This document shows, piece after piece, positions 27,031 through 37,353 of a stretch of DNA of 64,000 bases. Below the pieces are notes generated by a model. The model made no database searches. It was not told the DNA's origin and worked only from the letters and a program-made list of their open reading frames with translations. The position numbers and the translations under genes are program-made. The stretch comes from Rickettsia akari str. Hartford (GTDB lineage Bacteria; Pseudomonadota; Alphaproteobacteria; Rickettsiales; Rickettsiaceae). The stretch is from NCBI RefSeq assembly GCF_000018205.1, contig NC_009881.1:744001-808000 (forward strand). The letters are read 5' to 3'. How positions within the stretch are numbered: the first letter of the stretch is position 1; each line of letters begins with the position of its first letter.

Positions 27031-30000
27031 ATGAAAAACATTTTCCGCAAATTTGTATTTGCCATTTTCTTATGTTTAATAAATTTACAACTAATTGCTG
27101 CAAGCTTTAACGAAAAAATACCTTTATATTTTAAATTAAGTAATGAAGATCTGTTAGCATGGCAAAACTCATTAAATATTGACCTTTGCGATTCTAGAAT
27201 TAAAGAATGGTGTACAAAGCCACAAAGAGAGCTAGGGCTTAACGGCAAAAGGATGAATGACTACATATCTATTTCGCCTGATATTAAGGGAGAATGGCGA
27301 TTTGGCTGGTGGTATAACATCAATTTTACTCCAGAAAGTAATTTTGCAGCTCATCAAACGTATAAGATTACTATCGAAGATTATATATTTCCTCATTTTA
27401 TCAGTCTAAAAAGTAATAATATAAGTTTTACAACTTTACCGCTACTACCTATTATTAAAGAAATGAATTATCTACAGGATAATATCGATATTTCCAAAAA
27501 ATTCATTCAAACTACAATAGCCTTTAACTACCCTATAGAACCTAAAACTTTAGAGGAAAGAATAGAATTTATAAAATCTTCAACCAAAGAAAAATTACCG
27601 TTTTCTATCAAATTCAATGCCAATAATACGGAAGCTACGATTATTACTAATATACCACCACTTACAGATAAAGAAGATACTGTTTCCGTCATTATAAAAG
27701 ACGGTGTTAAACCTCTACATGGCGGAGAAATTTTCACACATAAAAATGTAGAATATCACAATAATAAGATGCCAAATAATATAAGATATTCTTATAAAGA
27801 AAATGTATTAATTCCAAGTCTATCCTCATATTTAAAAATCACTAATAGTACTGCTACAATTGTTAAAGATGATAAGCTAAAACCGGAACAGATAATTATA
27901 ATTACTACAAATACACCAGTTTCAGGCGAAGAAATAAAAAAACATCTAGAATTATTTTTATTACCGCAGGATAAGCCGGCTTTCTTAGGAGTTGCAGGCA
28001 AAAAAAACTATAAATGGCAAAGTCCGAAAGAAATAACTTATGATATTCTAAAATCTAGTGAAAAAATAAATTTTGAACTTTTACCTTCCGTTCCAAGCAT
28101 TACTACTATGCATAGTTTTAAAGTAGATACGCTTGCCTCAAGAACTTTGCTTGTTAAAATAAATAAAGGGGTTAAAACATCGGATAATTTAACGCTTGGC
28201 TTAGATTACTCTCAAATAGTACAAATACCGGATAGCCCTAAAGAAGTGAAACTAATGTCAGATGGCTCTATTCTTTCATTAGCCGGTGATAAGAAGCTGC
28301 CCGTATATTCACTTGGCATAGATAAATTATATATAGAAATCGATAAGATTAATCAGCAAGAAGTTAATCATTTAATCAGCCAAACAAATAGATATAACAT
28401 TTTCCAAAACCCAACGTTCATAAATGAATATTCTTTTAATGAGTATAATATTTCCAAGGTATTTCAAGATGCAGTAATAGTTAATTCTCCAAATTTAAAT
28501 TTACCTAATTATACTGATTTAGATTTCAGTAATTATTTTAATTTAGAGGCAGCAGGCAGCTATTCTAAAGGATTATTTCTAACAAAAGTTTATGCTAAAG
28601 ACAACAATAATAACATTATAGCTCAAGATAAAAGATTAATTTTAGTTACCGATCTTGGTTTTATAGTAAAAACCGATAAAAGCGGAACACATCATATCTT
28701 TGTTTCTTATATCAGTAACGGTAAACCGGCCGGTGGCGTTAAAGCAGATATTATAGGACTTAACGGTGAGGTGTTAGCAAGCAGCAAAACCAATAGTAAA
28801 GGATATGCTGTTTTATCCAACATACGTGATTTTAATAAAGAAAAAACCCCTATAGCTTACGTGTTAACTAATAACAACGATTTCTCGTTTATGCCATATA
28901 GCAGAGTTGATAGGCAAGTTAATTATTCTCGGTTTGATGTAGCAGGAGCCGTTAGTTCCGATCAAGGGTTAAAAGCTTATTTATTTTCCGATCATGGCAT
29001 CTATAGACCAAGCGAGCAAGGCCATATAGGTATTATGCTCAAACAAAACGATTGGCAAGGAAAATTTGATGGCTTACCTCTAGAAATACAAGTCACTAAC
29101 ACTCGCGGAAAAGTAATAGATAAAAATAAAATAACTCTAAATGCAGAAGGGTTCGGTGAATATTTATTCTCAACGCTTGATGATGCCTTAACCGGCTTAT
29201 ATAATATAAGCTTATATTTAGTAGGAGATAAAGGCACAAATAACTATCTTAATAGCGTATCTGTCATGGTTGGTGATTTTCAACCTGACCGCATGAAAAT
29301 CAACATAAACTTCAATAACTCACAAGATGAGCTATGGACAAATCCAAAAGATCTTAAAGCAAATGTTAATCTTATAAATCTTTACGGCACTTCTGCAGCA
29401 AATAGAAAAGTCAGCGGATTTATTGAGATTAGACCTACCGAGTTTTTTATACCTCGCTTTAAAGAATATAAATTTTATAGTAGCAAAGGAAATAACGAGT
29501 TTTTTAATGAGAGTTTAGGAGATGTTAATACCGATGCTACAGGTATCGCAAATTTTGACCTTAACCTTGAAAAATATTATAACGCTACTTTTAATCTAAT
29601 ATTTTCAGCGTCAGGATTTGAGCCTGACTCCGGAAGAAGCGTAAACGCAAGCAAATCGCTTATAGTTTCACCTTTGCCTTATATTATAGGCTTTAGAAGC
29701 GATAGCGATCTAAAATATATTAAGAAAAAAACTACTTCAACAATAGAATTCATAGCAATATCAAATAAAGCAGAAAAAGTAGCTGCACCTAATTTAACGC
29801 TTAACTTAAAAAAGATTAATTATGTAAATAACTTAGTAGCAGATAGTAACGGTAATTATTCTTACAATTCAGTACCTATTGAGACTCATATATCTTCTAC
29901 CAAGGTTAATATCACAGCAAATGAAAGTTATATTTATAACGTGCCTACTAAAGAAGCAGGCGATTACGTCATTTACTTAACTGATAAAGAGGATACAATC

Positions 30001-32712
30001 TTTGCTCAAGCTGAATTTTCGGTAATAGGTGAAGGAAATGTTACAGCTAATTTAACAGACAAAGCAAATTTAAAAGTTAAACTTGATAAAGATGATTATA
30101 AAGCAGGCGATAACATTCTTTTAAATATTATAACTCCTTATACAGGTTATGGATTAATTACTATCGAAACAGATAAAGTACATAATTTTGCATGGTTTAA
30201 AGCTGACGAAAATAATAGTATTCAAGAAATACAAATCCCTGACGGTTTTGAGGGTAAAGGATATGTAAATGTACAATTTATAAGAGACATAGAAGCTAAG
30301 GAAATCTTGATGTCACCGTTTAGCTATGCAGTAGTACCGTTTACTGCTGGCATTTATAAACATAAACAAAATATTGAATTAACGCTTCCTACAAAAATTA
30401 AATCAGGCGAAAAATTAACAATTAATTATCGCACTGCCAACCCAAGTAAAATCATAATATTTGCTGTTGATGAAGGGATATTATCATTTGCCGGTTATCA
30501 GACTCCCGATCCGCTTAATTACTTCATTAACGATAAAGCATTGGAAGTCCAAACGTTACAAATCATGGATTTAATATTGCCTGAGCGTCCTTTATTAATG
30601 CAAGCTTATATGGCAGCTCCTCCCGGTGACGGTTTTATAAATGTCGCTCGAAACATTAATCCGTTTAAAAGAAAAAACCAACCTCCCGTAGCATTTTGGT
30701 CAGGCATTTTAGAATCGGATCTTGATGAGAGAGAAGTCACATTTGATATACCAAGCTATTTTAACGGCACTTTAAGAGTCATAGGGGTAGCCTCAAGCCT
30801 TGACGCTATAGGAACTTACCAAGCTGATTTATTAGTCCAATCTGATCTTATTATCAATCCAAATTTACCTTTATTTGTAGCTCCGAATGATGAATTTACA
30901 GTACCGGTAACAATATTTAATAACCTAAAAGATTCAGGAAATGCTCAAGTTTTTCTAAATATTGAAACAAGCGAAGGACTTAAACTATTAGATTATCCTA
31001 AAGAGATACAGATAGACGAAAATAAGGAAGCTACTATTAATGTTAAATTAAAAGCGACTGATAAACTCGGTTCAGCAGATTTCAAGGTCACGGCTTCTAT
31101 AAATCACCTAAAACCTGGTATAATATCTAGGGCAGTAGTGCATAGCTCAGAATTAACTACTACTACAAGCGTTCGTCCTGCTAGCCCGAGCGTTACAACG
31201 GTTGATACAGGGTTTATTACGGGCAATAAAGCTAATTTACAAATCTTCAGGGATTTATATCCTGAATTTGCTAAACTGCAAATTTCTGCTTCTAAATCAC
31301 CGCTCGCTATTATTTCTGGCTTTAAAGATTTTCTAGATAATTATCCTTATGGCTGTACCGAACAATTAGTAAGCCAAAATTTTGCCAATGTTTTATTATA
31401 TAATGAACAAGAACTAGTTCAGATTCTTAAAACTGATCGTAAAAAAATGGATGAATCATTATCGAAAATATTCGAAATTTTATCGGAGCGTCAAAATTAT
31501 GACGGTGGATTTAGATATTGGAACAATTTTAATGACGATTCCGATCCATTTATTTCTGTTTATACTATGCACTTCTTAAGCGAGGGAGCAACTAGATATT
31601 TAGCCGTTCCAAGCGATATTTTTAACCAAGGTATTTACTACTTAGAAAATATGGCAAATAGATCAATAAACTCCTTAGACGAAGCACGAGAAAAAGCATA
31701 TGCGGTTTATGTCCTGACGAAAAATAGCGTTATTACTACAAGCTATATTGCAAATATTTTAAAATATTTAGACAAGTACCATAAAAATACATGGCATGAT
31801 GATTTGACTAGCGTTTATTTAGCAGCTAGCTATAAAATGCTGCAAATGAATGAAGAAGCGGATAAATTACTAGATAGATTTACTCTAAATAAACCGATAC
31901 CAAAAACAGACTATCAATATTACAATCCTCTAATAAAATATAGTCAGTATTTATACTTAATTTCTGTACATTTTCCGGAAATGTTACAAAACTTCGACAC
32001 AAAAATTGTACAGGATATCGCTCTTTTGGCTAAAGATAACTATAATAGCCTATCGGCAAGCTATGCAATTATGGCAAGTCTTGCCTATGCTGATAAAATC
32101 AGCAATGTAAATGATGTGAGTATTAAAGTAACCTCTACAGATAAAGAAGTTACTTTAAAAGGCGATAAAGTGATGATTGCTGAGCTGTCGGTAGAAAATA
32201 AGGAGATATACTTAACATCCTCAAGTAACAGCTTCTTCTATCAGCTTTTAACTTCAGGCTATGATAAGCGATTAATAGAAAATAAAGAGATAGTTAAAGG
32301 AATAGAGATAACAAAAAAATATCTCAATGACAATAATAAAGAAATCAGTAAAGTAAAATTAGGTGATAATATTACAGTGGAAATCACCATGCGTTCAGGT
32401 AGTAATAAAACCTTGAGCAATATGGTAATACTTGACTTATTACCAGCAGGCTTTGAGCTTTTACCGGATAATCATAACGTAAATATACTAGAACGTAATC
32501 CTGTAACAATGATATGGCAACCGATATATATATATAATCATGATGATAGAGTGATGATGTTCGGTACTATTTCTGATCAAAAAATGACGTATCAGTATAA
32601 AATCAAAGCGGTTAATAAAGGCACATTCGCAACTCCTGCTATTTATAGCGAAGCTATGTACGACCCTCAAACTTACTATCTCGGCACCATAGGCAGTATT
32701 ATTGTGGAGTAG
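27031..32712 (+). CDS. Bacterial alpha-2-macroglobulin family protein
   Basis: 1893 residues, the largest gene in the window. A signal peptide (MKNIFRKFVFAIFLCLINLQ, then LIAAS) directs export; no lipobox Cys follows, unlike E. coli YfhM. The N-terminal half holds macroglobulin MG domains, including GYAVLSNIRDF and LFSDHGIYRPSEQGHIG (the conserved D-R-x-I-Y-R-P-G-like motif). The bait-like region and MG10 follow (FAVDEGILSFAGYQTPDPL). The thioester motif is GCTEQ, Cys at residue 1442, within YPYGCTEQLVSQNF, and alpha-toroid repeats run to about residue 1700. The C-terminus ends TYYLGTIGSIIVE. Family members trap proteases in the periplasm or at the surface and protect the envelope. No pbpC partner is adjacent. 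Intact despite the decayed neighbourhood. Confidence 0.92.
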   Translation: MKNIFRKFVFAIFLCLINLQLIAASFNEKIPLYFKLSNEDLLAWQNSLNIDLCDSRIKEWCTKPQRELGLNGKRMNDYISISPDIKGEWRFGWWYNINFTPESNFAAHQTYKITIEDYIFPHFISLKSNNISFTTLPLLPIIKEMNYLQDNIDISKKFIQTTIAFNYPIEPKTLEERIEFIKSSTKEKLPFSIKFNANNTEATIITNIPPLTDKEDTVSVIIKDGVKPLHGGEIFTHKNVEYHNNKMPNNIRYSYKENVLIPSLSSYLKITNSTATIVKDDKLKPEQIIIITTNTPVSGEEIKKHLELFLLPQDKPAFLGVAGKKNYKWQSPKEITYDILKSSEKINFELLPSVPSITTMHSFKVDTLASRTLLVKINKGVKTSDNLTLGLDYSQIVQIPDSPKEVKLMSDGSILSLAGDKKLPVYSLGIDKLYIEIDKINQQEVNHLISQTNRYNIFQNPTFINEYSFNEYNISKVFQDAVIVNSPNLNLPNYTDLDFSNYFNLEAAGSYSKGLFLTKVYAKDNNNNIIAQDKRLILVTDLGFIVKTDKSGTHHIFVSYISNGKPAGGVKADIIGLNGEVLASSKTNSKGYAVLSNIRDFNKEKTPIAYVLTNNNDFSFMPYSRVDRQVNYSRFDVAGAVSSDQGLKAYLFSDHGIYRPSEQGHIGIMLKQNDWQGKFDGLPLEIQVTNTRGKVIDKNKITLNAEGFGEYLFSTLDDALTGLYNISLYLVGDKGTNNYLNSVSVMVGDFQPDRMKININFNNSQDELWTNPKDLKANVNLINLYGTSAANRKVSGFIEIRPTEFFIPRFKEYKFYSSKGNNEFFNESLGDVNTDATGIANFDLNLEKYYNATFNLIFSASGFEPDSGRSVNASKSLIVSPLPYIIGFRSDSDLKYIKKKTTSTIEFIAISNKAEKVAAPNLTLNLKKINYVNNLVADSNGNYSYNSVPIETHISSTKVNITANESYIYNVPTKEAGDYVIYLTDKEDTIFAQAEFSVIGEGNVTANLTDKANLKVKLDKDDYKAGDNILLNIITPYTGYGLITIETDKVHNFAWFKADENNSIQEIQIPDGFEGKGYVNVQFIRDIEAKEILMSPFSYAVVPFTAGIYKHKQNIELTLPTKIKSGEKLTINYRTANPSKIIIFAVDEGILSFAGYQTPDPLNYFINDKALEVQTLQIMDLILPERPLLMQAYMAAPPGDGFINVARNINPFKRKNQPPVAFWSGILESDLDEREVTFDIPSYFNGTLRVIGVASSLDAIGTYQADLLVQSDLIINPNLPLFVAPNDEFTVPVTIFNNLKDSGNAQVFLNIETSEGLKLLDYPKEIQIDENKEATINVKLKATDKLGSADFKVTASINHLKPGIISRAVVHSSELTTTTSVRPASPSVTTVDTGFITGNKANLQIFRDLYPEFAKLQISASKSPLAIISGFKDFLDNYPYGCTEQLVSQNFANVLLYNEQELVQILKTDRKKMDESLSKIFEILSERQNYDGGFRYWNNFNDDSDPFISVYTMHFLSEGATRYLAVPSDIFNQGIYYLENMANRSINSLDEAREKAYAVYVLTKNSVITTSYIANILKYLDKYHKNTWHDDLTSVYLAASYKMLQMNEEADKLLDRFTLNKPIPKTDYQYYNPLIKYSQYLYLISVHFPEMLQNFDTKIVQDIALLAKDNYNSLSASYAIMASLAYADKISNVNDVSIKVTSTDKEVTLKGDKVMIAELSVENKEIYLTSSSNSFFYQLLTSGYDKRLIENKEIVKGIEITKKYLNDNNKEISKVKLGDNITVEITMRSGSNKTLSNMVILDLLPAGFELLPDNHNVNILERNPVTMIWQPIYIYNHDDRVMMFGTISDQKMTYQYKIKAVNKGTFATPAIYSEAMYDPQTYYLGTIGSIIVE

Positions 32713-32809
32713 TGTTACCACAGTTACCACAGCATGGCTTTTATGTAATTCCAGTGAGAAGCATTGTTGCGTGGACCGGTAAATGCTCTCTATGTCATTG
32801 CAAGTGACA

Positions 32810-34975
32810 TCAATGCCCCAACACAACTTTCAACTTCTCTATAGTTTTTGGATCTTTTGCAAGTTCTAAAAATATGTCACGCTCATAGGCAAATAGCGAT
32901 TCTTCATTCGTTTCATTATGTTGATCTATAATGGTTTGAAACTTGCTAAGTACCTTATTTTGTAGATCGTTATATTTTGATATATCTATTTCAGTTGCTA
33001 AATTGATTTTGGGCAAAGTAACTTTATGGGTAGCCGGTACTATTTTTTTAGATAGGTTCAGCTTTAAAGCTTCATCGAGAATGTAATGCTTGTTCATATT
33101 TACTTGCATATTCTCTACATCATAATCTGCTTTCACGTAATCGGCTGAACTTGTTTTATTCTGCTCTATAATATTTCTAACATTTCTAATTAGTTTAGTT
33201 TTATCTCCTCTAGCGCGAGCAAACATTACGGTAACACCGCCCCACCCAGGTATTAAACCGACTCCAAGTTCTACAAGTCCAGCACTCAGTTCATTATTTG
33301 CGACAATATAGCTTGAGTACAATAGCAGCTCACACCCGCCTCCAAGGGCTACTCCTTTGGCACAACTAACAATATGAGCTGCAGAATATTTTAAGTGAAG
33401 CATGGTTTGCTGTCCCAGCTTTAGTAAATTCTCTAAATCATGAAAATTTTTATCCTCAATATAGGAGAGAAGAAGCTTTAAATCCGCACCAGCAGAAAAA
33501 TGATTTCCTTGCGGATAGATATAAAGATTTTTGCCGTCATTTTCAGCTTTACTTGCTGCTTCTTGCAGTAAATAAAACACATTATGATTTAAACAATTCA
33601 TTTTCGTAGTAATAACAAACACTAAATTCTCACGATAATTTATTAGCTTTGCAGAATCGTTTTCTAATACTATCTGACTTTCCTTTAAAATATCTTTGTG
33701 AGAATTAAATTTTTGTTTATCGATTTTTTGATATTCTTTATTACCTAAATATTGCGGAAGTGGGATGTGCATTAAATCGGTATTTTTAATGATCGAATTC
33801 CAGCCGTCTTTAGCTGCTATGGTCAATAATTCAAATGGACCGTATTTCCAACTGTAACCAAGCTTCATAGCAGCATCGATATCATAGATATTATCGGTTA
33901 CAGATGGTACTAAGCTTGCTAAATAAACATAAAATTCTGTGATAATTTCAGTAAAAAATTTACCGTAAACTGAATCGCTAGCTAGTAACTCATCAAGATT
34001 CTTAAATGAAATATCTACTTTTTGAACAGGACTATATGATAAGTCGTTTATATTGATAACTTCTTGAATCTTTTTGCCATTTGATACCGATAAACGATAA
34101 AATCCACCACAGCCTTTACGCCCAATTAACTTCCTCCCAATCATCTTATCAAGAACGGGAGTATTGACATATATTTTATGATAAGCATCCTTTGCAGGAA
34201 GGGCAGCAAGTAATGAGCTTGATATTAACTTCATGACGTCATGTCCTATTAGATCATATAAACCAAAAATTCCGGTACTCGGCAGCCCCAAACATGTAGT
34301 AAATATTTTATCCAAAGCTACAAAATTAAGCTTTTGACTTATCGCTTTGCGGACTACTAACTCCAGTAAAAAACACCCTACTCTATTAGCAATAAAACCA
34401 GGTGTATCATTACATCTGACTATAGTTTTACCAAGCGTTTTCGTTAAGAACTCTGATACTCTTTCTATGGCTTCAACCTTTACCATATGGTCTATAATTA
34501 ACTCAAGCAGTTCCATATATCTTGGCGGGTTGAAGAAATGCGTAATAACAAATCTCGATTTGATATTATCCGGTAAATTCTCTTTTAGTCTTTTAAGAGG
34601 TAATGTAGAAGTATTAGAAGCAATAATTGCCTCTTCTTTAAGATAAGGAATAAGTTTGTTATATAATTGGTGCTTGATTTCTAACTTCTCAACAATAACT
34701 TCAATAATTAAATCACATTCTGTAATTAAATCTAAATCATGTTCTAAAGTACCGATGGTAATGAAATTTGCTTTATCGGGACAAGATAAAGGGGGAGGTT
34801 TTTGTTTATGCAAATTCTCTATAGCATTTTTTACTATTTTATTAGGATCATCAGAATCTTTAGCGATAATATCCAGTAATACGACTTTATGAGAGGAATT
34901 AGCAATTAACGCTGCAATCCCTGAACCCATTACCCCTGAACCGATAACACAAATTTTTTTTATTTCATTTTGCAT
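32810..34975 (-). CDS. 3-hydroxyacyl-CoA dehydrogenase / enoyl-CoA hydratase fusion (FadN-type order)
   Basis: 721 residues with the dehydrogenase first and hydratase last, the reverse of E. coli FadB. NAD-binding site [20 protein letters not shown] at the N-terminus, catalytic region [17 protein letters not shown], and [13 protein letters not shown] second dehydrogenase C-terminal domain lies near residues 310-400 ([19 protein letters not shown]). The crotonase part shows [11 protein letters not shown], oxyanion loop [16 protein letters not shown] and [12 protein letters not shown]. It would hydrate enoyl-CoA and oxidise 3-hydroxyacyl-CoA in fatty-acid beta-oxidation. No thiolase or acyl-CoA dehydrogenase is adjacent. 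The stop at 32810 lies beside a short GTCATTGCAAGTGACAT repeat scrap. Confidence 0.92.
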   Translation of the reverse strand: MQNEIKKICVIGSGVMGSGIAALIANSSHKVVLLDIIAKDSDDPNKIVKNAIENLHKQKPPPLSCPDKANFITIGTLEHDLDLITECDLIIEVIVEKLEIKHQLYNKLIPYLKEEAIIASNTSTLPLKRLKENLPDNIKSRFVITHFFNPPRYMELLELIIDHMVKVEAIERVSEFLTKTLGKTIVRCNDTPGFIANRVGCFLLELVVRKAISQKLNFVALDKIFTTCLGLPSTGIFGLYDLIGHDVMKLISSSLLAALPAKDAYHKIYVNTPVLDKMIGRKLIGRKGCGGFYRLSVSNGKKIQEVININDLSYSPVQKVDISFKNLDELLASDSVYGKFFTEIITEFYVYLASLVPSVTDNIYDIDAAMKLGYSWKYGPFELLTIAAKDGWNSIIKNTDLMHIPLPQYLGNKEYQKIDKQKFNSHKDILKESQIVLENDSAKLINYRENLVFVITTKMNCLNHNVFYLLQEAASKAENDGKNLYIYPQGNHFSAGADLKLLLSYIEDKNFHDLENLLKLGQQTMLHLKYSAAHIVSCAKGVALGGGCELLLYSSYIVANNELSAGLVELGVGLIPGWGGVTVMFARARGDKTKLIRNVRNIIEQNKTSSADYVKADYDVENMQVNMNKHYILDEALKLNLSKKIVPATHKVTLPKINLATEIDISKYNDLQNKVLSKFQTIIDQHNETNEESLFAYERDIFLELAKDPKTIEKLKVVLGH

Positions 34976-35007
34976 AAGTTACTTCACTCTTGATGGTTTT
35001 ATTTAAT

Positions 35008-35121
35008 CGTCATTACGAGGAAAAATTGAAAATTTTGACGAAGCAATCCAGTTAACAATACATAGCATGTTTTTAATTACCTTTCTGGATTGGCGCACGG
35101 TCTTCAACCGCGCGCAATGAT
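35008..35121. repeat. Palindromic repeat, family C
   Basis: CGTCATTACGAGGAAAAATT head, TTTTGACGAAGCAATCCAGT, then TTCTGGATTGGCGCACGG and CGCGCAATGATG. Between the beta-oxidation gene and the comF remnant. Confidence 0.75.
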
Positions 35122-35154
35122 GTTCTAAGTCATAGCAACACTCATCACATGTAC

Positions 35155-35835
35155 CGATCATGCCCCAGCTTGTCGTAAAATTTTAGCACATTCATTTATA
35201 GTAGCACCGGTGGTAACGACATCATTGACTAATAAGATTTTTTACTTACAATATTATATTTTGTGTTAAATTTGATACTACCATTTATATTACTTTTACA
35301 TTGTTTTCGTGAACGAAAAGTCTGAGACTTATCCAATCTTGATTTAGTTAAAATATCGGCTTTGAACATTTTATCGGTAACTTTTGCAATTGCCATAGCT
35401 AAAATATGAGCATGATTATACATTCGTAGTAACCTCTTAAATATATTCATAGGTACAGGTATGATTAAATCAATATCTTTTATATCCTTGCTATATCTAT
35501 TATATAAAAGCTTAGCAAATATCGTCTTATCCTGATATTTAAACTGATGAACTATTTTTTGCTATGCTCATTAAACTTAAATAGGCTGCGAGCTAGTTCA
35601 TAATTAGGCTTACTGCTATAATAATTTCCACAAATACAATTATCTAAGATTTTTATACTAATATACTGCAATAAGGTATTGCTATAAACTCCAACTTCTT
35701 CCAACAATCGCTACAAAATTCACCGCTCCCCCTAGTATTTCCGAACAGCTTCAACATCTCTACGGCAAAATATAGTCTATTTACACTATTATAAACTTTA
35801 AACTCATCTTGAAGATTCTTGTTTCTTAGATGCAC
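35155..35835 (-). pseudogene. comF: ComF family phosphoribosyltransferase, broken
   Basis: Three pieces in order: an N-terminal zinc-finger-like part (VNRLYFAVEMLKLFG, FCSDCWKKLEFIAIPYC); a middle part with DLIIPVPMNIFKRLLRMYNH (the conserved I-x-P-V-P) and ADILTKSRLDKSQTFRSRKQ; and the PRPP loop ILLVNDVVTTGATINECAKI near 35190-35225. Frameshifts separate each. ComF normally assists natural transformation DNA uptake. Overlaps by ~30 bp with the next pseudogene's 3' end. Confidence 0.75.
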
Positions 35836-37004
35836 TTCTTCCTGTTAGTAATGGCGATATATTATTACTGCGAGCAGTAACCTTACCGTGCATTAAACTT
35901 TCCTGCATATGATGTACTTTTTCTGCTGCTTTAGCAATTGCAGGAGTTTTATGCTTTTGAATATTAGGAGTAATAAAAACGGTACTAGATTTCTGCTCTT
36001 CCTTTTTACCGTATATTTCTTTTAAATCACCAACTTGCGATTCAACCAAACAACCCGCTCCTGCTGTTACTGCTGATTTAACTTTTGCAAAATTAGTTTT
36101 TTCAGCAAGAGGAGCAAATTCAGGTGTCTCTACAACCTTTCCTCTAGTTACATTAAAATACTCTCTTAGCTGCCACTCACTTAATTGATCAATTTTAGGT
36201 AATTTAGTACCCAAGAAATTTTTAAGTGCAGGACTATCTTTTCCTTTATCTATTTGAATAGCAACTACTAACTCTGCTTGCTTTACATAATTAGCTTTAA
36301 TATTTTCTAAAGTTTTTTTCTCTTTATCTAAATACTTATCTTCTCTTACTTCTAAAGTTTCCTTTACGACATCATAAGCAACGACTGATAAAGAAAGCAG
36401 CAAGCCCAAGTCCAACCGGCGTCGGGTTAATGACTAACGACACCATGACACTACCAATTTTTGCAGTACGTTTTACTGCCTTACTACCCAATGTTTTATA
36501 TGTTGTCTCGAATACATTTGCTGCCCTTTCAGCACTCGGTAAAGTTTTTATTTTATCAAGCACCTTATCGGCAATACCAAGATTTGGGGTGCCTTTTTCT
36601 TTAATTTTTGCACCTTGCTGAAGTTTATCAACCGGATCATAAGCTTTTGTTACTTTTTCTCCAATGTTAATTACTCCTTCTACTATATGAGCATGACTAG
36701 CGATAACTTGACTACCATCCTTTAGCACTTCAATTGCTACTCCACTTGCAGTGATTCCGGCACGAGCGACTCTAGCACCGTAAAGTAGCGTATTCTCTTT
36801 CAGCGTTCTTTTTCATGCTGGCTTATTTTGCGATTACCGTTCCTCTGGAGGCTCAGAAGCTTTTGTTTGTGCTGCTTCTAATAAAGGCTCTACTCTTTCA
36901 GAGGTATTTATTGAAGATTTCAACTTATTATCTTCTGCTGTATTTTTTACTCCATCTTCAGAAACATTAATAGATGATTTAATGCTTAAATTTTCTTTAC
37001 TCAT
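35804..37004 (-). pseudogene. Rickettsia hypothetical gene (~400 codons), two stops and one shift
   Basis: ATG 37004 starts MSKENLSIKSSINVSEDGVK and reaches TAA after PPEER and TGA after QNKPA. It continues in the same frame through VARAGITASGVAIEVLKDGS to VINPTPVGLGLAAFF, where a frameshift (36372-36415) leads into VVAYDVVKETLEVREDKYLD and the end at 35804. Charged and helical with one hydrophobic stretch; no domain recognised. N-terminal similarity of style to the intact gene at 42580-43602 is only compositional. Confidence 0.55.
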
Positions 37005-37051
37005 GAATGCTCTCTAACTTTTTTAGGTATTATTACATAGCTCAGCTTTTT

Positions 37052-37138
37052 TGTCATTGCGAGGAAATTATGCAATCATTGACTAAGCAATCTCAGGATA
37101 CTGGACGAGATTGCCACGCAGCCTACGGCTCGCAAGGC
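37052..37138. repeat. Palindromic repeat, family C
   Basis: TTGTCATTGCGAGGAAATTA head, GACTAAGCAATCTCAGGATA centre and GAGATTGCCACGCAGCCTAC ... GGCTCGCAA tail. Confidence 0.7.
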
Positions 37139-37209
37139 GTTGCCCCGAGTGGATCAATTTCACCTCTGTCATCCCGTGGCTTGACCGGTCTTGTTGCGTT
37201 GCTCGTTTT

Positions 37210-37346
37210 ATGTCATTACCGCGCAGGCGTGGATCCAGAAAAATAACTTACATATTTATATAGAAGTTATATAATTTGGTGAAATAAACCAAAAAACAAG
37301 TTTTTTGTATGTTTTACTGGATCCACGCCTGCGCGGTAATGACATA
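37210..37346. repeat. Palindromic repeat, family B, perfect 30-bp arms
   Basis: The first 30 bp (starting TATGTCATTACCGCGCAGGC) and the last 30 bp are exact reverse complements, around a 77-bp AT-rich centre ending TTTTTTGTATGTTTTACTGG. The best-preserved copy in the window, which suggests recent insertion or conversion. It ends 8 bp before the ubiH-like stop codon. Confidence 0.9.
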
Positions 37347-37353
37347 GGAACAC

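Noticed and set aside
32488..32826. Minus-strand open frame at the end of the macroglobulin gene
   Set aside because: Antisense to the intact C-terminus and repeat scraps.
34347..34892. Two plus-strand open frames inside the beta-oxidation gene
   Set aside because: Antisense to the dehydrogenase domain with intact motifs on the minus strand.
36430..36621. Plus-strand open frame in the 36-kb hypothetical pseudogene
   Set aside because: The minus strand carries the readable protein; the plus frame has no start context or resemblance.
37007..37246. Plus-strand open frame over two repeats
   Set aside because: Translation of palindromic elements only.
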